From assembly GCF_014646275.1 (NCBI RefSeq), contig NZ_BMND01000007.1, positions 124,001-188,000 on the forward strand: a stretch of 64,000 nucleotides of DNA. The letters are read 5' to 3'. Below are positions 29,874 to 38,976 of the stretch, piece by piece. This DNA comes from Streptomyces kronopolitis (GTDB taxonomy: Bacteria > Actinomycetota > Actinomycetes > Streptomycetales > Streptomycetaceae). Each line of letters opens with the position of its first letter. The first letter of the stretch is position 1. The notes under the pieces are model-generated. The model did not search any database. It was given only the letters and a program-made list of their open reading frames with translations, and was not told where the DNA came from. Made by a program: the position numbers and the translations under genes.

Positions 29874-32453
29874 ATGACCGATGACCAGACCCACGGGCTC
29901 GCCGGTGCCACCGCCGACGCCGGCCCGCCCGCCGACGGCCGCGCCCGGGACCACGCCGCCGCGGTGGAGCGAGCGCTCGCCGCACTCGACCTCGACACCA
30001 AGGTCCGCCTGCTGTCCGGCCAGGACATGTGGACCCTGCCGGCAGTGCCGGAGATCGGGCTGCGGTCGCTGGTGATGTCGGACGGCCCGGTCGGGGTCCG
30101 GGGCCGGGAGTGGAGCGCCGCCGACCCCTCCGTGGCGCTGCCCGGCCCGACGGCACTGGCTGCCACCTGGGACCCCGCACTCGCCCGCCGGGCCGGCCAC
30201 CTCCTCGCGCAGGAGGCCCGCCGCAAGGGCGTGCACGTCCTCCTGGCGCCGACCGTCAATCTGCACCGCTCCCCGCTGGGCGGCCGCCACTTCGAGTGCT
30301 ATTCGGAGGACCCGCTGCTCACCGGCGTGATCGGCGCCGGATATGTCCGCGGGGTGCAGGAGGGCGGCGTCGCCGCGACGGTCAAGCACTTCGTCGGCAA
30401 CGACGCCGAGACCGACCGGTTCACCGTCGACAACCGGATCGCCCCGCGCCCGCTGCGCGAGCTGTATCTCGCGCCCTTCGAGCACCTCGTCGAAAACGCC
30501 CGCCCCTGGGCCGTCATGACCGCCTACAACCAGGTCAACGGCACGACCATGACCGAGCACCGCGCGCTGGTGCAGGGCGTGCTGCGCGGCGAATGGGGTT
30601 TCGACGGCTGCAACGTCTCCGACTGGACGGCCGCCCGCGACACCGTGCGCGCGCTGCGCGGCGGCCTCGACGTGGCGATGCCCGGACCCCGCACCGTCTA
30701 CGGCGCGCCCCTGGCGGAGGTCGTCCGTACGGGTGAGGTGGCGGAGTCCGAGGTGGACGACGCGGTGCGCCGGGTGCTGCTGCTCGCGGCCCGCACGGGG
30801 TGTCTCGACGGGGTGCCGCCCGCGGTGGGCCCGTCCGCGGCCCCCGGGGGCATCGACGGCCGGGAGGTGGCCCGCGACCTCGCCCGGCGCGGCTGCGTCC
30901 TGCTGCGCAACGAGCCCGTGGCCGGGGCGCGGCGGGCGCTGCCGCTGGACGGCGCGGGGCTGCGCAGGGTCGCGGTCATCGGGGCGGCCGCGCAGGACGC
31001 CCGGGTGCTCGGCGGCGGCTCCGCGACCGTCTTCCCCGAGGCCGTCGTCTCCCCGCTGGAGGGGCTGCGCGCCGCACTGCCCGAGGGCGTCGAGGTCACC
31101 TACGCCGCCGGCGCCGAGGCACGCACCCGGGTGCCCCACGCCCGCGACGGCTTCACGCTGTCCGCCCGCTACCTCGACGCGGACGGCCAACTCCTCGCCG
31201 AGGCCGCGCAGTCCGACGGCGAGGTGCAGGTGCTGGGCCGCTTCCCGAAGGGCGTCACCCGGCACACCCTGCACGCCGTCGAGCTGACCGGCAGCTACCT
31301 CCCGCAGTGCGGCGGCAGTCACACCTTCGCCGTCTCCGGCACCGGCCGACTGCGGCTGACCGTCGGCGGTGCGGTCCTCTTCGACGACCGGTGCGCGCCG
31401 GCGAGCGACGACCCCTTCGAGGCGTTCATGCGCCCCGCCGAGCGGCGGGTGACCGCGGAGCTGCCGGCGGGCGCGCCCGTCGAGGTCACCCTGCGGTTCG
31501 TGCCGGGCGGCGCGGACCCGGGCGAGAGCTTGGACGGGCTGCGCTTCGCCCTCGGCCACCACCCGCCGCGGCCCGACGCGGAGGCCCGGATCGCGGCGGC
31601 GGTCCGCGCCGCCGAGGAGGCCGATGTCACGATCGTGGTCGTCGCCACCACCGAAGAGGTCGAGTCCGAGGGCTTCGACCGCGCGGATCTGCGCCTGCCC
31701 GGCCGCCAGGACGAGCTGGTCACCCGGGTCGCCGCCGCCAACCCGCACACCGTCGTGGTCGTCAACGCCGGCTCGCCCGTGGAGCTGCCGTGGCGCGAGC
31801 AGGTCCCGGCCGTGCTGCTGAGCTGGTTCCCCGGCCAGGAGGCCGGTGCGGCGCTGGCCGACGTCCTGCTCGGCGCCCACGAGCCGGGCGGGCGGCTCCC
31901 CACCACCTGGCCGGCCCGCCTGGCCGACGCCCCGGTCACCGCCGTCACCCCGGATGGCGGTCAACTTCACTATTCCGAGGGAGTGTTCATCGGCTACCGC
32001 GCCTGGCAGCGGTCCGACGCGGCCCCCGCCTACCCCTTCGGCCACGGGCTGGGCTACACCGACTGGGAGTACGAGTCGCTGGACACCACCCCCGACTCGG
32101 TGCGGGTACGGGTCCGCAACGCCGGCGACCGGCCCGGCCGCGAGGTCGTCCAGATCTACCTGGCGCCGACCGCGGACGCCGCCCCGGACGCACCCGAGCG
32201 GCCGGAGCGCTGGCTGGCCGGCTTCGCCGTCGTCGAGGCCGGCCCGGGGGAGAGCGCGGAGGCCGAGATCCCGCTGCCGGACCGGGCCTTCGCGGTCTGG
32301 GACTCCGAGTCGGAAGGCCCCGCGGCGAGCGGAGACGGCGCGCGGCCGAGCGAGGCGGCCGACGGCTGGCGACGGGTCAAGGGCGTCTACCTCGTCGAGG
32401 CGGCGCGCAGCGTGGCGGACCGCTGGCTGACGGCGGAGGTCACCGTCGGCTGA
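29874..32453 (+). CDS. glycoside hydrolase family 3 beta-glucosidase with inserted PA14 domain
   Basis: 859 aa. GH3 barrel at about 20-320: MSDGPVGVRG, TVNLHRSPLGGRHFECYSEDP, KHFVGNDAETDR, and GCNVSDWTAA with nucleophile D250. A second alpha/beta sandwich follows, interrupted at about 425-560 by a PA14 domain (FTLSARYLDADGQLL...YLPQCGGSHTFAVSGTGRLRLTVGGAVLFDDRC). It resumes with VVATTEEVESEGFDRADLRLPGRQDELVTRVAAANPHTVVVVNAGSPVELPW and ends in the Fn3-like domain (FGHGLGYTDWEYESL). No signal peptide, so cytoplasmic. It would cleave cellobiose or aryl-beta-glucosides. GGAG is 7 nt before the ATG. Divergent TetR at 29733. Confidence 0.92.
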   Translation: MTDDQTHGLAGATADAGPPADGRARDHAAAVERALAALDLDTKVRLLSGQDMWTLPAVPEIGLRSLVMSDGPVGVRGREWSAADPSVALPGPTALAATWDPALARRAGHLLAQEARRKGVHVLLAPTVNLHRSPLGGRHFECYSEDPLLTGVIGAGYVRGVQEGGVAATVKHFVGNDAETDRFTVDNRIAPRPLRELYLAPFEHLVENARPWAVMTAYNQVNGTTMTEHRALVQGVLRGEWGFDGCNVSDWTAARDTVRALRGGLDVAMPGPRTVYGAPLAEVVRTGEVAESEVDDAVRRVLLLAARTGCLDGVPPAVGPSAAPGGIDGREVARDLARRGCVLLRNEPVAGARRALPLDGAGLRRVAVIGAAAQDARVLGGGSATVFPEAVVSPLEGLRAALPEGVEVTYAAGAEARTRVPHARDGFTLSARYLDADGQLLAEAAQSDGEVQVLGRFPKGVTRHTLHAVELTGSYLPQCGGSHTFAVSGTGRLRLTVGGAVLFDDRCAPASDDPFEAFMRPAERRVTAELPAGAPVEVTLRFVPGGADPGESLDGLRFALGHHPPRPDAEARIAAAVRAAEEADVTIVVVATTEEVESEGFDRADLRLPGRQDELVTRVAAANPHTVVVVNAGSPVELPWREQVPAVLLSWFPGQEAGAALADVLLGAHEPGGRLPTTWPARLADAPVTAVTPDGGQLHYSEGVFIGYRAWQRSDAAPAYPFGHGLGYTDWEYESLDTTPDSVRVRVRNAGDRPGREVVQIYLAPTADAAPDAPERPERWLAGFAVVEAGPGESAEAEIPLPDRAFAVWDSESEGPAASGDGARPSEAADGWRRVKGVYLVEAARSVADRWLTAEVTVG

Positions 32454-32464
32454 CCGGCCCGGGA

Positions 32465-32496
32465 GCGGGGGCGCCGCCCACCTGGCGCGTCCCCGC
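32465..32496. terminator. bidirectional hairpin between GH3 and DUF4097 genes
   Basis: GCGGGG (32465-32470) pairs with CCCCGC (32491-32496), and GCGCC pairs with GGCGC inside, with a small bulge. It lies between two convergent stop codons. Confidence 0.5.
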
Positions 32497-32503
32497 CGGT
32501 CGC

Positions 32504-33205
32504 TCATGAGGTCACCACCGCCACATCACCGCCGCTCGTGCGCGCCGTCACCTTGTGCGCGGAGCGCCCGTCCACCGGCACGGCGACCTTGCGGTGCCCG
32601 CCGCTGGTCGAGGCGTCGACCGCGTACGACCCCTTCGGGAGGCGGATGGTGACATTGCCGCCGCTGGTGCGGCCCGACACCTCGTCGGGCGCGGCGGCCA
32701 GCGTGAGGTCCACATTGCCGCCGCTGGTCTTCGCCCGCACGGAGCGCGCCGCGCAGTCCGTGGCCTTGACGTCGCCGCCGCTGGTCTCCGCGGTGATCGC
32801 GCCCCGGGTGCCGCGCAGGGTGATGTCCCCGCCGCTGGTGCGCAGATCGACCGCGGCGGTGCGCGGCAGCAGTACGCGGTAGTCGACCTCGCAGCGGCGC
32901 CCCATGCCGCACTCCGCGGCCTTCAGCGTCAGCCGGCCGTCCTTGACCGTGTGGGCGGGGCTCGGCTTGCGGTCGTTGTAGCGGTACTTCTCCGTCACCC
33001 GGACCGGGCCGCCGCCGTCGACCGGCACGATCTCGATGTCCCCGCCGTGCGTGGTCGCCGACAGCGCGCCGACCGTGCCCGCCACGGAGTACGTGCGCTG
33101 CGCCGTCTTCGTCGGACCGTAGTCCGGCAGCGAGCAGCCCGCCACCACCAGCACGACCGACGCCGCACCGGACAGAAGCAGATGAGGAGCACGGAGGCGG
33201 GCCAT
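32504..33205 (-). CDS. DUF4097-type beta-helical lipoprotein
   Basis: 233 aa from ATG 33205, with GGGAG about 8 nt upstream. Signal and lipobox AGC near residue 22-24 indicate a lipid-anchored surface protein. The rest is a DUF4097 beta-helix: the motif TSGG occurs six times (for example RTSGGDITLRG, ETSGGDVKA, KTSGGNVDLTL, RTSGGNVTIRL, STSGGHRKV and RTSGGDVAV), one per coil, about 25 residues apart. One Cys pair (AECGMGRRCEVDY) could close a loop. Often fused to or near stress-response genes; no enzymatic role is known. Opposed to GH3 with which it converges. Confidence 0.85.
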   Translation of the reverse strand: MARLRAPHLLLSGAASVVLVVAGCSLPDYGPTKTAQRTYSVAGTVGALSATTHGGDIEIVPVDGGGPVRVTEKYRYNDRKPSPAHTVKDGRLTLKAAECGMGRRCEVDYRVLLPRTAAVDLRTSGGDITLRGTRGAITAETSGGDVKATDCAARSVRAKTSGGNVDLTLAAAPDEVSGRTSGGNVTIRLPKGSYAVDASTSGGHRKVAVPVDGRSAHKVTARTSGGDVAVVTS

Positions 33206-33320
33206 GGTGTCGGATCTCCCAGGACAGTCGGCGGACGAGGAGCGGACCGGAGCGCCGGTCGGCATTCATCGTGCCGTCCTCGCGCCCCGCCGCGCGTCGC
33301 CGCACAGGATGACCTTCGAC

Positions 33321-34367
33321 CTAGGGGGCTCCCCCGCCCGGCGTACGCGCCGAGAAGCGGTACACGGTGTGCGTCCGGTAGGACGCGCCGGGGCGCAGCA
33401 TGGTAGAGGGGAAGTCCGGGCGGTTGGGGGAGTCCGGGAAGTGCTGGGTTTCCAGGGCGAGTCCGGCCCGGGGTCCGTAGGGGACCCCCGAGCTGCCGGT
33501 CAGGGTCCCGTCGAGGTGGTCGGCGGTGTAGAGCTGGAGGCCGGGCTCGGTGGTGGCCAGCTCCAGCACCCGGCCCGACCTCGGGTCGGACAGCTCGGCG
33601 ACCGTGCGCGGCGCCGCCACGGTCCCGCCGTCGAGCACGAAATTGTGGTCGTAGCCGCCGTCCACCGCCCGCGCCGCCCGGAAGTCGAAGCGGGTGCCGG
33701 CCACGTCCGCGGGCCCGCCGGGCAGCGGGATGCCGGTGCCGTCGACGGGCGTGTACCGGGACGCCGCCAGCCGCAGCTCATGGCCGGTCGCCGGGCCGCT
33801 GCCGGCACCGCCCAGATGGAGGTAGGTGTGGTTGGTCAGGTTGACGACGGTCGGTGCGTCGGTCCGGGCCCGCGCGACGAGGTGCAGCGCACCGTCCGGG
33901 GCCAGGGTGTAGGCCACCCGCACGTCCAGGGCGCCGGGAAAGCCCTCCTCGCCGTCCGGGCTGACGCGGTGCAGCTCCACGCCGCCGTCGACCGGCCGGG
34001 CGTCCCACACCACCCGGGAGAAGTTGCGCGGCCCGCCGTGCAGGCTGTGCCGCCCGTCGTTCGCCGCCAGCCGGTGCGTCCTGCCGTCGAGCGGGAAGGC
34101 CGCCCCGGCGATCCGGTTCGCGTACCGCCCGACCAGCGCGCCGAAGTGCGACCCGCCGTGCGCGAGGTACCCGGCCAGGTCCCCGAATCCCAGGGCCAGT
34201 TGTGCCCGGGTCCCGTCCCGGTCCGGAGCCTCGAGGGTCTGGATGATCCCGCCGTACGTCAGGACGCGTACCCGCAGTCCGCCCGGTTCCGACTCCAGGG
34301 TCCAGCGCTCGACGGGCGTGCCGTCCTCCAGCGCGCCGAAGGGTTCCCTGCTGACCTGCGTCGTCAT
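33321..34367 (-). CDS. galM: aldose 1-epimerase
   Basis: 348 aa, ATG 34367. Aldose-epimerase motifs: GDLAGYLAHGGSHFGALVGRYANRIAGAAFPLDGRTHRLAANDGRHSLHGG (substrate-binding Arg/Asn and His), VNLTNHTYLHLGG (catalytic His), VDGGYDHNFVLDG, and GLALETQHFPDSPNRPDFPSTMLRPGASYRTHTVYRF with the catalytic Glu. Interconverts alpha and beta forms of glucose/galactose. Cytosolic. Faces the same way as the SGNH gene upstream, with 83 nt between, and fits the sugar-handling theme with rbs and GH3. Confidence 0.93.
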   Translation of the reverse strand: MTTQVSREPFGALEDGTPVERWTLESEPGGLRVRVLTYGGIIQTLEAPDRDGTRAQLALGFGDLAGYLAHGGSHFGALVGRYANRIAGAAFPLDGRTHRLAANDGRHSLHGGPRNFSRVVWDARPVDGGVELHRVSPDGEEGFPGALDVRVAYTLAPDGALHLVARARTDAPTVVNLTNHTYLHLGGAGSGPATGHELRLAASRYTPVDGTGIPLPGGPADVAGTRFDFRAARAVDGGYDHNFVLDGGTVAAPRTVAELSDPRSGRVLELATTEPGLQLYTADHLDGTLTGSSGVPYGPRAGLALETQHFPDSPNRPDFPSTMLRPGASYRTHTVYRFSARTPGGGAP

Positions 34368-34450
34368 GCCCGTGAGCCTATGCCCGCCGGACGCCCCTGC
34401 CGACCGTCGCCCACCGGCCGACAGCCCGCTGAACGGTCACCCCGAGGGCG

Positions 34451-35359
34451 CTACCGCCCCGGGCGGGTGACCACCCGGTACGCCAGCGCCGCCAGCTCCT
34501 TCTGGCCGCGGGCGCCGGGGTGGAACCAGTCCCAGGTGCTCAACTGCCGCCCCGTGAAGCGGTAGTCGAAGACCGACGGGTCGAACCGGCACAGCGGATC
34601 CTTGCCGCACACCTGCGCCATCGCGGAGTTGTACGCCTTCACCCGCTGCTGCACGCCCGCCCGCCGGTCCTGGGCCGCCTTCGTCAGATCGTCCGGATCG
34701 CGCAGCATCGACCCGCACAGGCCCAGCTTCCATACCTGCTTGCCGAGCGGGTTCTTGCGCCCCTCGGACCACAGCCGCAGCAGGTCCGGCACCGCCGCGA
34801 CATACACCTGGGTGTGCGGCAGGGCGCGCCGCAGCTGCCGCATGGACCGCTCGAAGTCGTCCCGGAAGCGGAACTCGGGCGTCATCGCCGCCTCGTTGAC
34901 GCGGCAGGCGTCATTGGCGCCGATCAGGACCGTGACCAGCTCGGGCTTGCGGCGGACGGCCGAGGCGACCTGCTCGGGCAGGTCGCTCATCAGCGCACCG
35001 GTCCGGGCGAAGTTCCAGCTGTGGGTGGCGGGCCGGTCGACCAGCCGCCGGGCGAGGCTGTCGACCGCGGGGTCGGTGCCGGTGGCCCAGGAGACCCGGG
35101 GGCAGTCGGCGAGCACCGTACAGGCGTCGAAGCCGGCGGTGATGGAGTCGCCGAGCGCCGCGATCGAGCCGGGGTCGGTGCGCCAGACGGGTGCGTGCCT
35201 GCCGTGCCGCTTGCCCGACGCGCCGGAGTGTGCCCCCGAGCCGTCGGCGCTACAGCCGGTGAGGGCGAGCAGGAGCGCGGAGGCCGCGGCGACGGTACGT
35301 GAGGGGAACCGGCAAAGGGAGTGACGGCGGGGGCGCAAGGGCCGATTGATCTGCGTCAT
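34451..35359 (-). CDS. SGNH/GDSL-family lipase/esterase, lipoprotein
   Basis: 302 aa from ATG 35359, which has GGAGGGGACA just upstream. A basic N-terminus and hydrophobic stretch end in lipobox LTGC, so it is anchored outside. SGNH blocks: ALGDSITAGFDACTV (catalytic Ser), FARTGALM (Gly block), LIGANDACR (Asn block) and DWFHPGARGQKELA (Asp-x-x-His). Four or more Cys in the mature part (FDACTVLADCPRVSW, GLCGSML, QVCGKDPLCRFD) suggest disulfides as in secreted streptomycete esterases. Substrate is unknown, probably an ester. Confidence 0.9.
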   Translation of the reverse strand: MTQINRPLRPRRHSLCRFPSRTVAAASALLLALTGCSADGSGAHSGASGKRHGRHAPVWRTDPGSIAALGDSITAGFDACTVLADCPRVSWATGTDPAVDSLARRLVDRPATHSWNFARTGALMSDLPEQVASAVRRKPELVTVLIGANDACRVNEAAMTPEFRFRDDFERSMRQLRRALPHTQVYVAAVPDLLRLWSEGRKNPLGKQVWKLGLCGSMLRDPDDLTKAAQDRRAGVQQRVKAYNSAMAQVCGKDPLCRFDPSVFDYRFTGRQLSTWDWFHPGARGQKELAALAYRVVTRPGR

Positions 35360-35680
35360 CCCCTGTCCCCTCCGGCGTGCGAGTGATATCTCTTCGGGTA
35401 CCGACGGTACGTCACCACCCGACCGGCGCCGCGCGGTAGCTTTGCCCCGTGCCTGCCGGGCGGTGACCCAACGTGGCAAGTGCAGTCGGCACAGACAAAT
35501 TACATCACGTCATTTCCTGTCCCATTTGCGGCAAATTCCGCCTAATGGTGTTTACTGTAGGTCACCAGCACGCTGGTGCCGAAGTGACCACTGGGGCAGA
35601 ATGACAACTGTCCCGGCCGCAACCGGAACGGGCACGAGGCCGCTGGGGAAGGCGAACCTCGAACCGCACTGGAGGTCCCG
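35360..35680. other. promoter region with AT-rich patch and palindrome
   Basis: 321 bases. AT-rich from 35490 to 35560, unusual for this genome. It has TTGCGG-type and TTTACT hexamers suggesting a promoter for the DUF3145 gene, and the perfect palindrome CACCAG-CACG-CTGGTG at 35563-35578. The left end is the leader of the SGNH gene. Confidence 0.5.
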
Positions 35681-36175
35681 GTGACGACACGTGGAGTTCT
35701 GTACGTCCACTCCGCTCCGCGCGCACTGTGCCCGCACGTTGAATGGGCCGTGGCGGGCGTCCTCGGCGTGCGCGTCAATCTCGACTGGATCCGCCAGCCG
35801 GCGTCCCCGGGCACCTGGAGAGCCGAGTTCTCGTGGCAGGGCGAGGCCGGCACGGCCTCCAAGCTGGCCTCGGCGCTGCGCGGCTGGCATCTGCTGCGCT
35901 TCGAGGTGACCGCCGAGCCCTGCCCCGGCGCCGAGGGCGAGCGCTACAGCTCCACCCCCGACCTGGGCATCTTCCATGCTGTCACGGGCATCCACGGCGA
36001 CATCCTGATCCCCGAGGACCGGCTGCGCGCCGCGGTCGCCCGCGCCGCGCGCGGCGAGACGGAGCTGGCCGCCGAGGTCGACAAGCTCCTCGGCAAGCCC
36101 TGGGACGACGAACTGGAGCCGTTCCGGTACGCCGGCGAGGGCGCCCCGGTCCGCTGGCTGCACCAGGTCGTCTAG
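35681..36175 (+). CDS. DUF3145 family protein
   Basis: 164 aa, GTG start with GGAGG 7 nt before. GVLYVHSAPRALCPHVEWAVAGVLGVRVNLDWIRQPASPGTWRAEFSWQGEAGTASKLASALRGWHLLRFEVTAE is the DUF3145 signature, found nearly only in actinobacteria. It carries conserved Trp, Arg and Cys residues but has no known activity. It often sits, as here, near the FAS-II cluster on the opposite strand, so a lipid or envelope link is suspected from context only. Confidence 0.85.
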   Translation: MTTRGVLYVHSAPRALCPHVEWAVAGVLGVRVNLDWIRQPASPGTWRAEFSWQGEAGTASKLASALRGWHLLRFEVTAEPCPGAEGERYSSTPDLGIFHAVTGIHGDILIPEDRLRAAVARAARGETELAAEVDKLLGKPWDDELEPFRYAGEGAPVRWLHQVV

Positions 36176-36286
36176 GGCGTGTCCCAGGGTCTCTCGCGGG
36201 CCCGGTCCGCCCGGCGCACCGCCGGGTGTCGCCCGACACGCGCCGGCCTTTGCCTTGGAGTGCACTCCACGCCCTAGCGTGCCGGC

Positions 36287-37177
36287 ATGGCTGACAACAA
36301 CGCTTCCGACATCCGCTCCGTGGCGGTGCTCGGCACCGGAATCATGGGCGCGGCGATGGCCCGCAACCTCGCCCGGGCCGGTCTGGACGTCCGCGCCTGG
36401 AACCGCACCCGCGCCCGGGCCGAACCGCTGGCCGCCGATGGGGTCCGCGTCACCGACACCCCCGCCGAGGCCGTGGACGGCGCCGACGCGGTCCTCACGA
36501 TGCTGCTCGACGGGCCAGCGGCCCTCGACGCGCTGCGGCAGGCCGCCCCCGCGCTGCCGTCCGGTGCGCTGTGGCTCCAGATGGGCACGGTGGGAACCGA
36601 AGGGCTCGCCCCGCTCGCCGGGTTCGCCGCGGAACACGGGCTGCGGTTCGTGGACGCTCCCGTACTGGGCACCAAGGATCCCGCGGAGAAGGGGGAGTTG
36701 ACGATCCTGGCGGCCGGACCGCAGGACGTGCGCGAGCGCGCCGAGCGGATCTTCGGCATCGTCGGGAGCAGCACCCGGTGGGTCGGCGAGGACGCCGCCG
36801 ACGGCGCGGCGAGCCGCCTCAAGCTCGTCGTCAACACCTGGGTGCTCACGGTCATCAGCGGTACGGGTGAGTCTCTGGCGCTCGCCAAGGGGCTCGGGGT
36901 GGACCCGCGCGACTTCCTCGCCGCGGTCGCCGGCGGGGCGCTCGATCTGCCGTACCTGCGGCTGAAATCCGAGTTGATCCTGTCCGAGAACTACCCCGCG
37001 AGCTTCACCGTCTCCGCAGCCCGCAAGGACGCCCGGCTCATCACCGAGGCCGCCCGGGACGCCGGCGTCCACGTGGACCTGCTGGCGGCGGCCGCGGAGC
37101 GCCTGCGCCGCGCCGAGCAGCAGGGCCACGGCGACAAGGACGCCTCGGCCGCCTACTACGCCGGCTTCGACGACTGA
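36287..37177 (+). CDS. NAD(P)-dependent 3-hydroxyisobutyrate dehydrogenase-like oxidoreductase
   Basis: 296 aa. N-terminal Rossmann domain: VAVLGTGIMGAAMARNLARAGLDVRAWNRT, with the Arg of NRT favouring NADP. Then MLLDGPAALDALRQA, an all-helical C-terminal domain with the catalytic Lys in RLKLVVNTW (SRLKLVVN), and typical family motifs FVDAPVLGT. Substrate unknown: beta-hydroxyacid or imine. ATG 36287 with a weak box. A bidirectional terminator follows at 37224. Confidence 0.9.
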   Translation: MADNNASDIRSVAVLGTGIMGAAMARNLARAGLDVRAWNRTRARAEPLAADGVRVTDTPAEAVDGADAVLTMLLDGPAALDALRQAAPALPSGALWLQMGTVGTEGLAPLAGFAAEHGLRFVDAPVLGTKDPAEKGELTILAAGPQDVRERAERIFGIVGSSTRWVGEDAADGAASRLKLVVNTWVLTVISGTGESLALAKGLGVDPRDFLAAVAGGALDLPYLRLKSELILSENYPASFTVSAARKDARLITEAARDAGVHVDLLAAAAERLRRAEQQGHGDKDASAAYYAGFDD

Positions 37178-37223
37178 GAAGACGGCTGAGAAGGCGGCCG
37201 AGAAGACGGCGGAGAAACCGCGA

Positions 37224-37259
37224 CGGGCCCGCCCGGTGATTGCTCACCGGGCGGGCCCG
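37224..37259. terminator. perfect 16-bp hairpin between convergent genes
   Basis: CGGGCCCGCCCGGTGA (37224-37239) pairs exactly with TCACCGGGCGGGCCCG (37244-37259) over a TTGC tetraloop. It lies between the oxidoreductase stop and the fabF stop, so it can serve both directions. Confidence 0.85.
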
Positions 37260-37279
37260 CTACGGGTGCTGAGGGTGCC

Positions 37280-38545
37280 TCAGACGGAGCGGAAGGCCAG
37301 GACCACGTTGTGGCCGCCGAAGCCGAACGAGTCGTTCAGGGCCGCGATCCGGCCCTCGGCCCGCAGCTTGCGGGGCTCGCCGCGGACGATGTCCCCGTCG
37401 ACCTCCGGGTCGAGCTCGTCGAGGTTGATCGTCGGCGGAGCCACCCGGTGGTACAGCGCGAGGATCGAGGCAACCGTCTCGATACCGCCCGCGCCGCCCA
37501 GGAGGTGGCCGGTCATCGACTTCGTGGCGGAGACCGCCATGTGGTCGACGTCGTCGCCGAAGACCTTGCGCAGCGCCTTCAGTTCGGCCAGGTCGCCCTG
37601 CGGCGTGGAAGTGGCGTGCGCGTTGACGTGCACGACCTCCGCCGGGTCGAGGTCGGTGGCCTGGAGGAGGTTCTGCAGCGCGTGCGCGATGCCGTTGCCG
37701 GACGGCTCGGGCTGCACGATGTCGTGGCTGTCGGCGGAGATGCCCTGGCCGACGGCCTCGGCGTAGACCCGGGCGCCGCGCTTGGCGGCGTGCTCGGCCG
37801 ACTCCAGGACGATGACGCCGGCGCCCTCGCCCATGACGAAGCCGTTGCGCGCGGTGTCGAAGGGCCGGGAGGCGCCTTGCGGGTCGTCGTTGGACTTCGA
37901 CATCGCCATCATGTTGCCGAAGGCCACGATCGGCAGCGGGTGGATGGCCGCCTCCGTGCCGCCCGCGACGACGATGTCGGCACGGCCCGTACGGATCATC
38001 TCGATGGCGTAGCCGATGGCCTCGGAGCCGGACGCGCAGGCGCTGACCGGGGTGTGCACACCGGCGCGGGCGTTCACGTCCAGGCCGACGTTGGCGGACG
38101 GGCCGTTGGGCATCAGCATCGGCACGGTGTGCGGGGAGACGCGGCGGACGCCCTTCTCCTTGAGCACGTCGTACTGGCCGAGCAGGGTGGTCACGCCGCC
38201 GATGCCGGAGGCGATGACGGTGCCGAGGCGGTCGGGGTCCACCGAGGTGTCCTCGCCGGCCTTGGCGGTGAAACCGGCGTCCGCCCAGGCCTCACGGGCC
38301 GCGATCAGCGCGAACTGCGCCGAGCGGTCCAGCTTGCGGGCCTGCGCCCGGGGGAGGACCTCCGACGGGTCCACGGCCGCCTGTGCGGCGATCCGGACGG
38401 GAAGGTCGGCCGCCCAGTCCTGGTCGAGGCTGCTGACGCCGGACTGTCCGGCGAGCATGGCCTCCCAGGTCGAAGCGCTGTCGCCACCCAGCGGTGTGGT
38501 TGCGCCGATACCGGTGACGACCACGGTGCGATTGGTCGCGTTCAC
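37280..38545 (-). CDS. fabF: beta-ketoacyl-ACP synthase II
   Basis: 421 aa from GTG 38545, with GGAG about 11 nt upstream. Thiolase-fold KAS II: VVTGIGATTPLGGDSASTWEAMLAGQSG; active-site Cys in TPVSACASGSEAIGYA; His in VHVNAHATSTPQGD; second His in TKSMTGHLLGGAGG; and NSFGFGGHN near the C-terminus. Catalyses condensation of malonyl-ACP with acyl-ACP during fatty-acid elongation. Last gene of fabD-fabH-acpP-fabF, 77 nt downstream of acpP. The synteny is the known Streptomyces FAS-II operon. Confidence 0.97.
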   Translation of the reverse strand: MNATNRTVVVTGIGATTPLGGDSASTWEAMLAGQSGVSSLDQDWAADLPVRIAAQAAVDPSEVLPRAQARKLDRSAQFALIAAREAWADAGFTAKAGEDTSVDPDRLGTVIASGIGGVTTLLGQYDVLKEKGVRRVSPHTVPMLMPNGPSANVGLDVNARAGVHTPVSACASGSEAIGYAIEMIRTGRADIVVAGGTEAAIHPLPIVAFGNMMAMSKSNDDPQGASRPFDTARNGFVMGEGAGVIVLESAEHAAKRGARVYAEAVGQGISADSHDIVQPEPSGNGIAHALQNLLQATDLDPAEVVHVNAHATSTPQGDLAELKALRKVFGDDVDHMAVSATKSMTGHLLGGAGGIETVASILALYHRVAPPTINLDELDPEVDGDIVRGEPRKLRAEGRIAALNDSFGFGGHNVVLAFRSV

Positions 38546-38622
38546 GGGAATTCTTACTCCACGGGTAGAGGGGTCTGAATCGACGGCGCCACCGCGGGGT
38601 GGCGACATGCGCGGGAGCTGGA

Positions 38623-38871
38623 TCAGCTCTGGTGCTTGAGGATGTAGTCGGTCGCGTCGCCGACCGTCTTGAGGTTCTTGACGTCGTCGTCCGGGATCTT
38701 CACGTCGAAGCGCTCTTCAGCGGCGACGACGACCTCGACCATGGACAGCGAGTCGACGTCCAGGTCGTCGGTGAAGGACTTGTCCACCTGGACGTCCTCG
38801 GTGGGGATCCCGGCGATCTCGTTCACGATCTCGGCGAGACCGGCGACGATCTCTTCCTGAGTGGCGGCCAT
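38623..38871 (-). CDS. acpP: acyl carrier protein
   Basis: 82 aa, ATG 38871 with AAGGAG 8 nt before. Acidic four-helix protein with the phosphopantetheine Ser in DDLDVDSLSMVEVVVAAEERFDVKIPDDDV. It carries intermediates for FabH, FabD and FabF of the same operon, in the cytosol. The 105-nt gap to fabH holds no clear terminator or promoter. Slightly longer than E. coli ACP at the C-terminus (YILKHQS). Confidence 0.97.
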   Translation of the reverse strand: MAATQEEIVAGLAEIVNEIAGIPTEDVQVDKSFTDDLDVDSLSMVEVVVAAEERFDVKIPDDDVKNLKTVGDATDYILKHQS

Positions 38872-38976
38872 GATGGCGCTCCTTCGGTCATTTTGTGAGG
38901 AAACTGGGTTACTTGCGGTGAAGATCCTTGCGACGACCGGTACATCCGAGGACATCCGGCGTTGCGCAGATCTTGC

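Noticed and set aside
29820..32507. 895-codon minus-strand open frame opposite the GH3 gene
   Set aside because: Antisense of a strong GH3 call, with low-complexity composition; typical of high-GC genomes.
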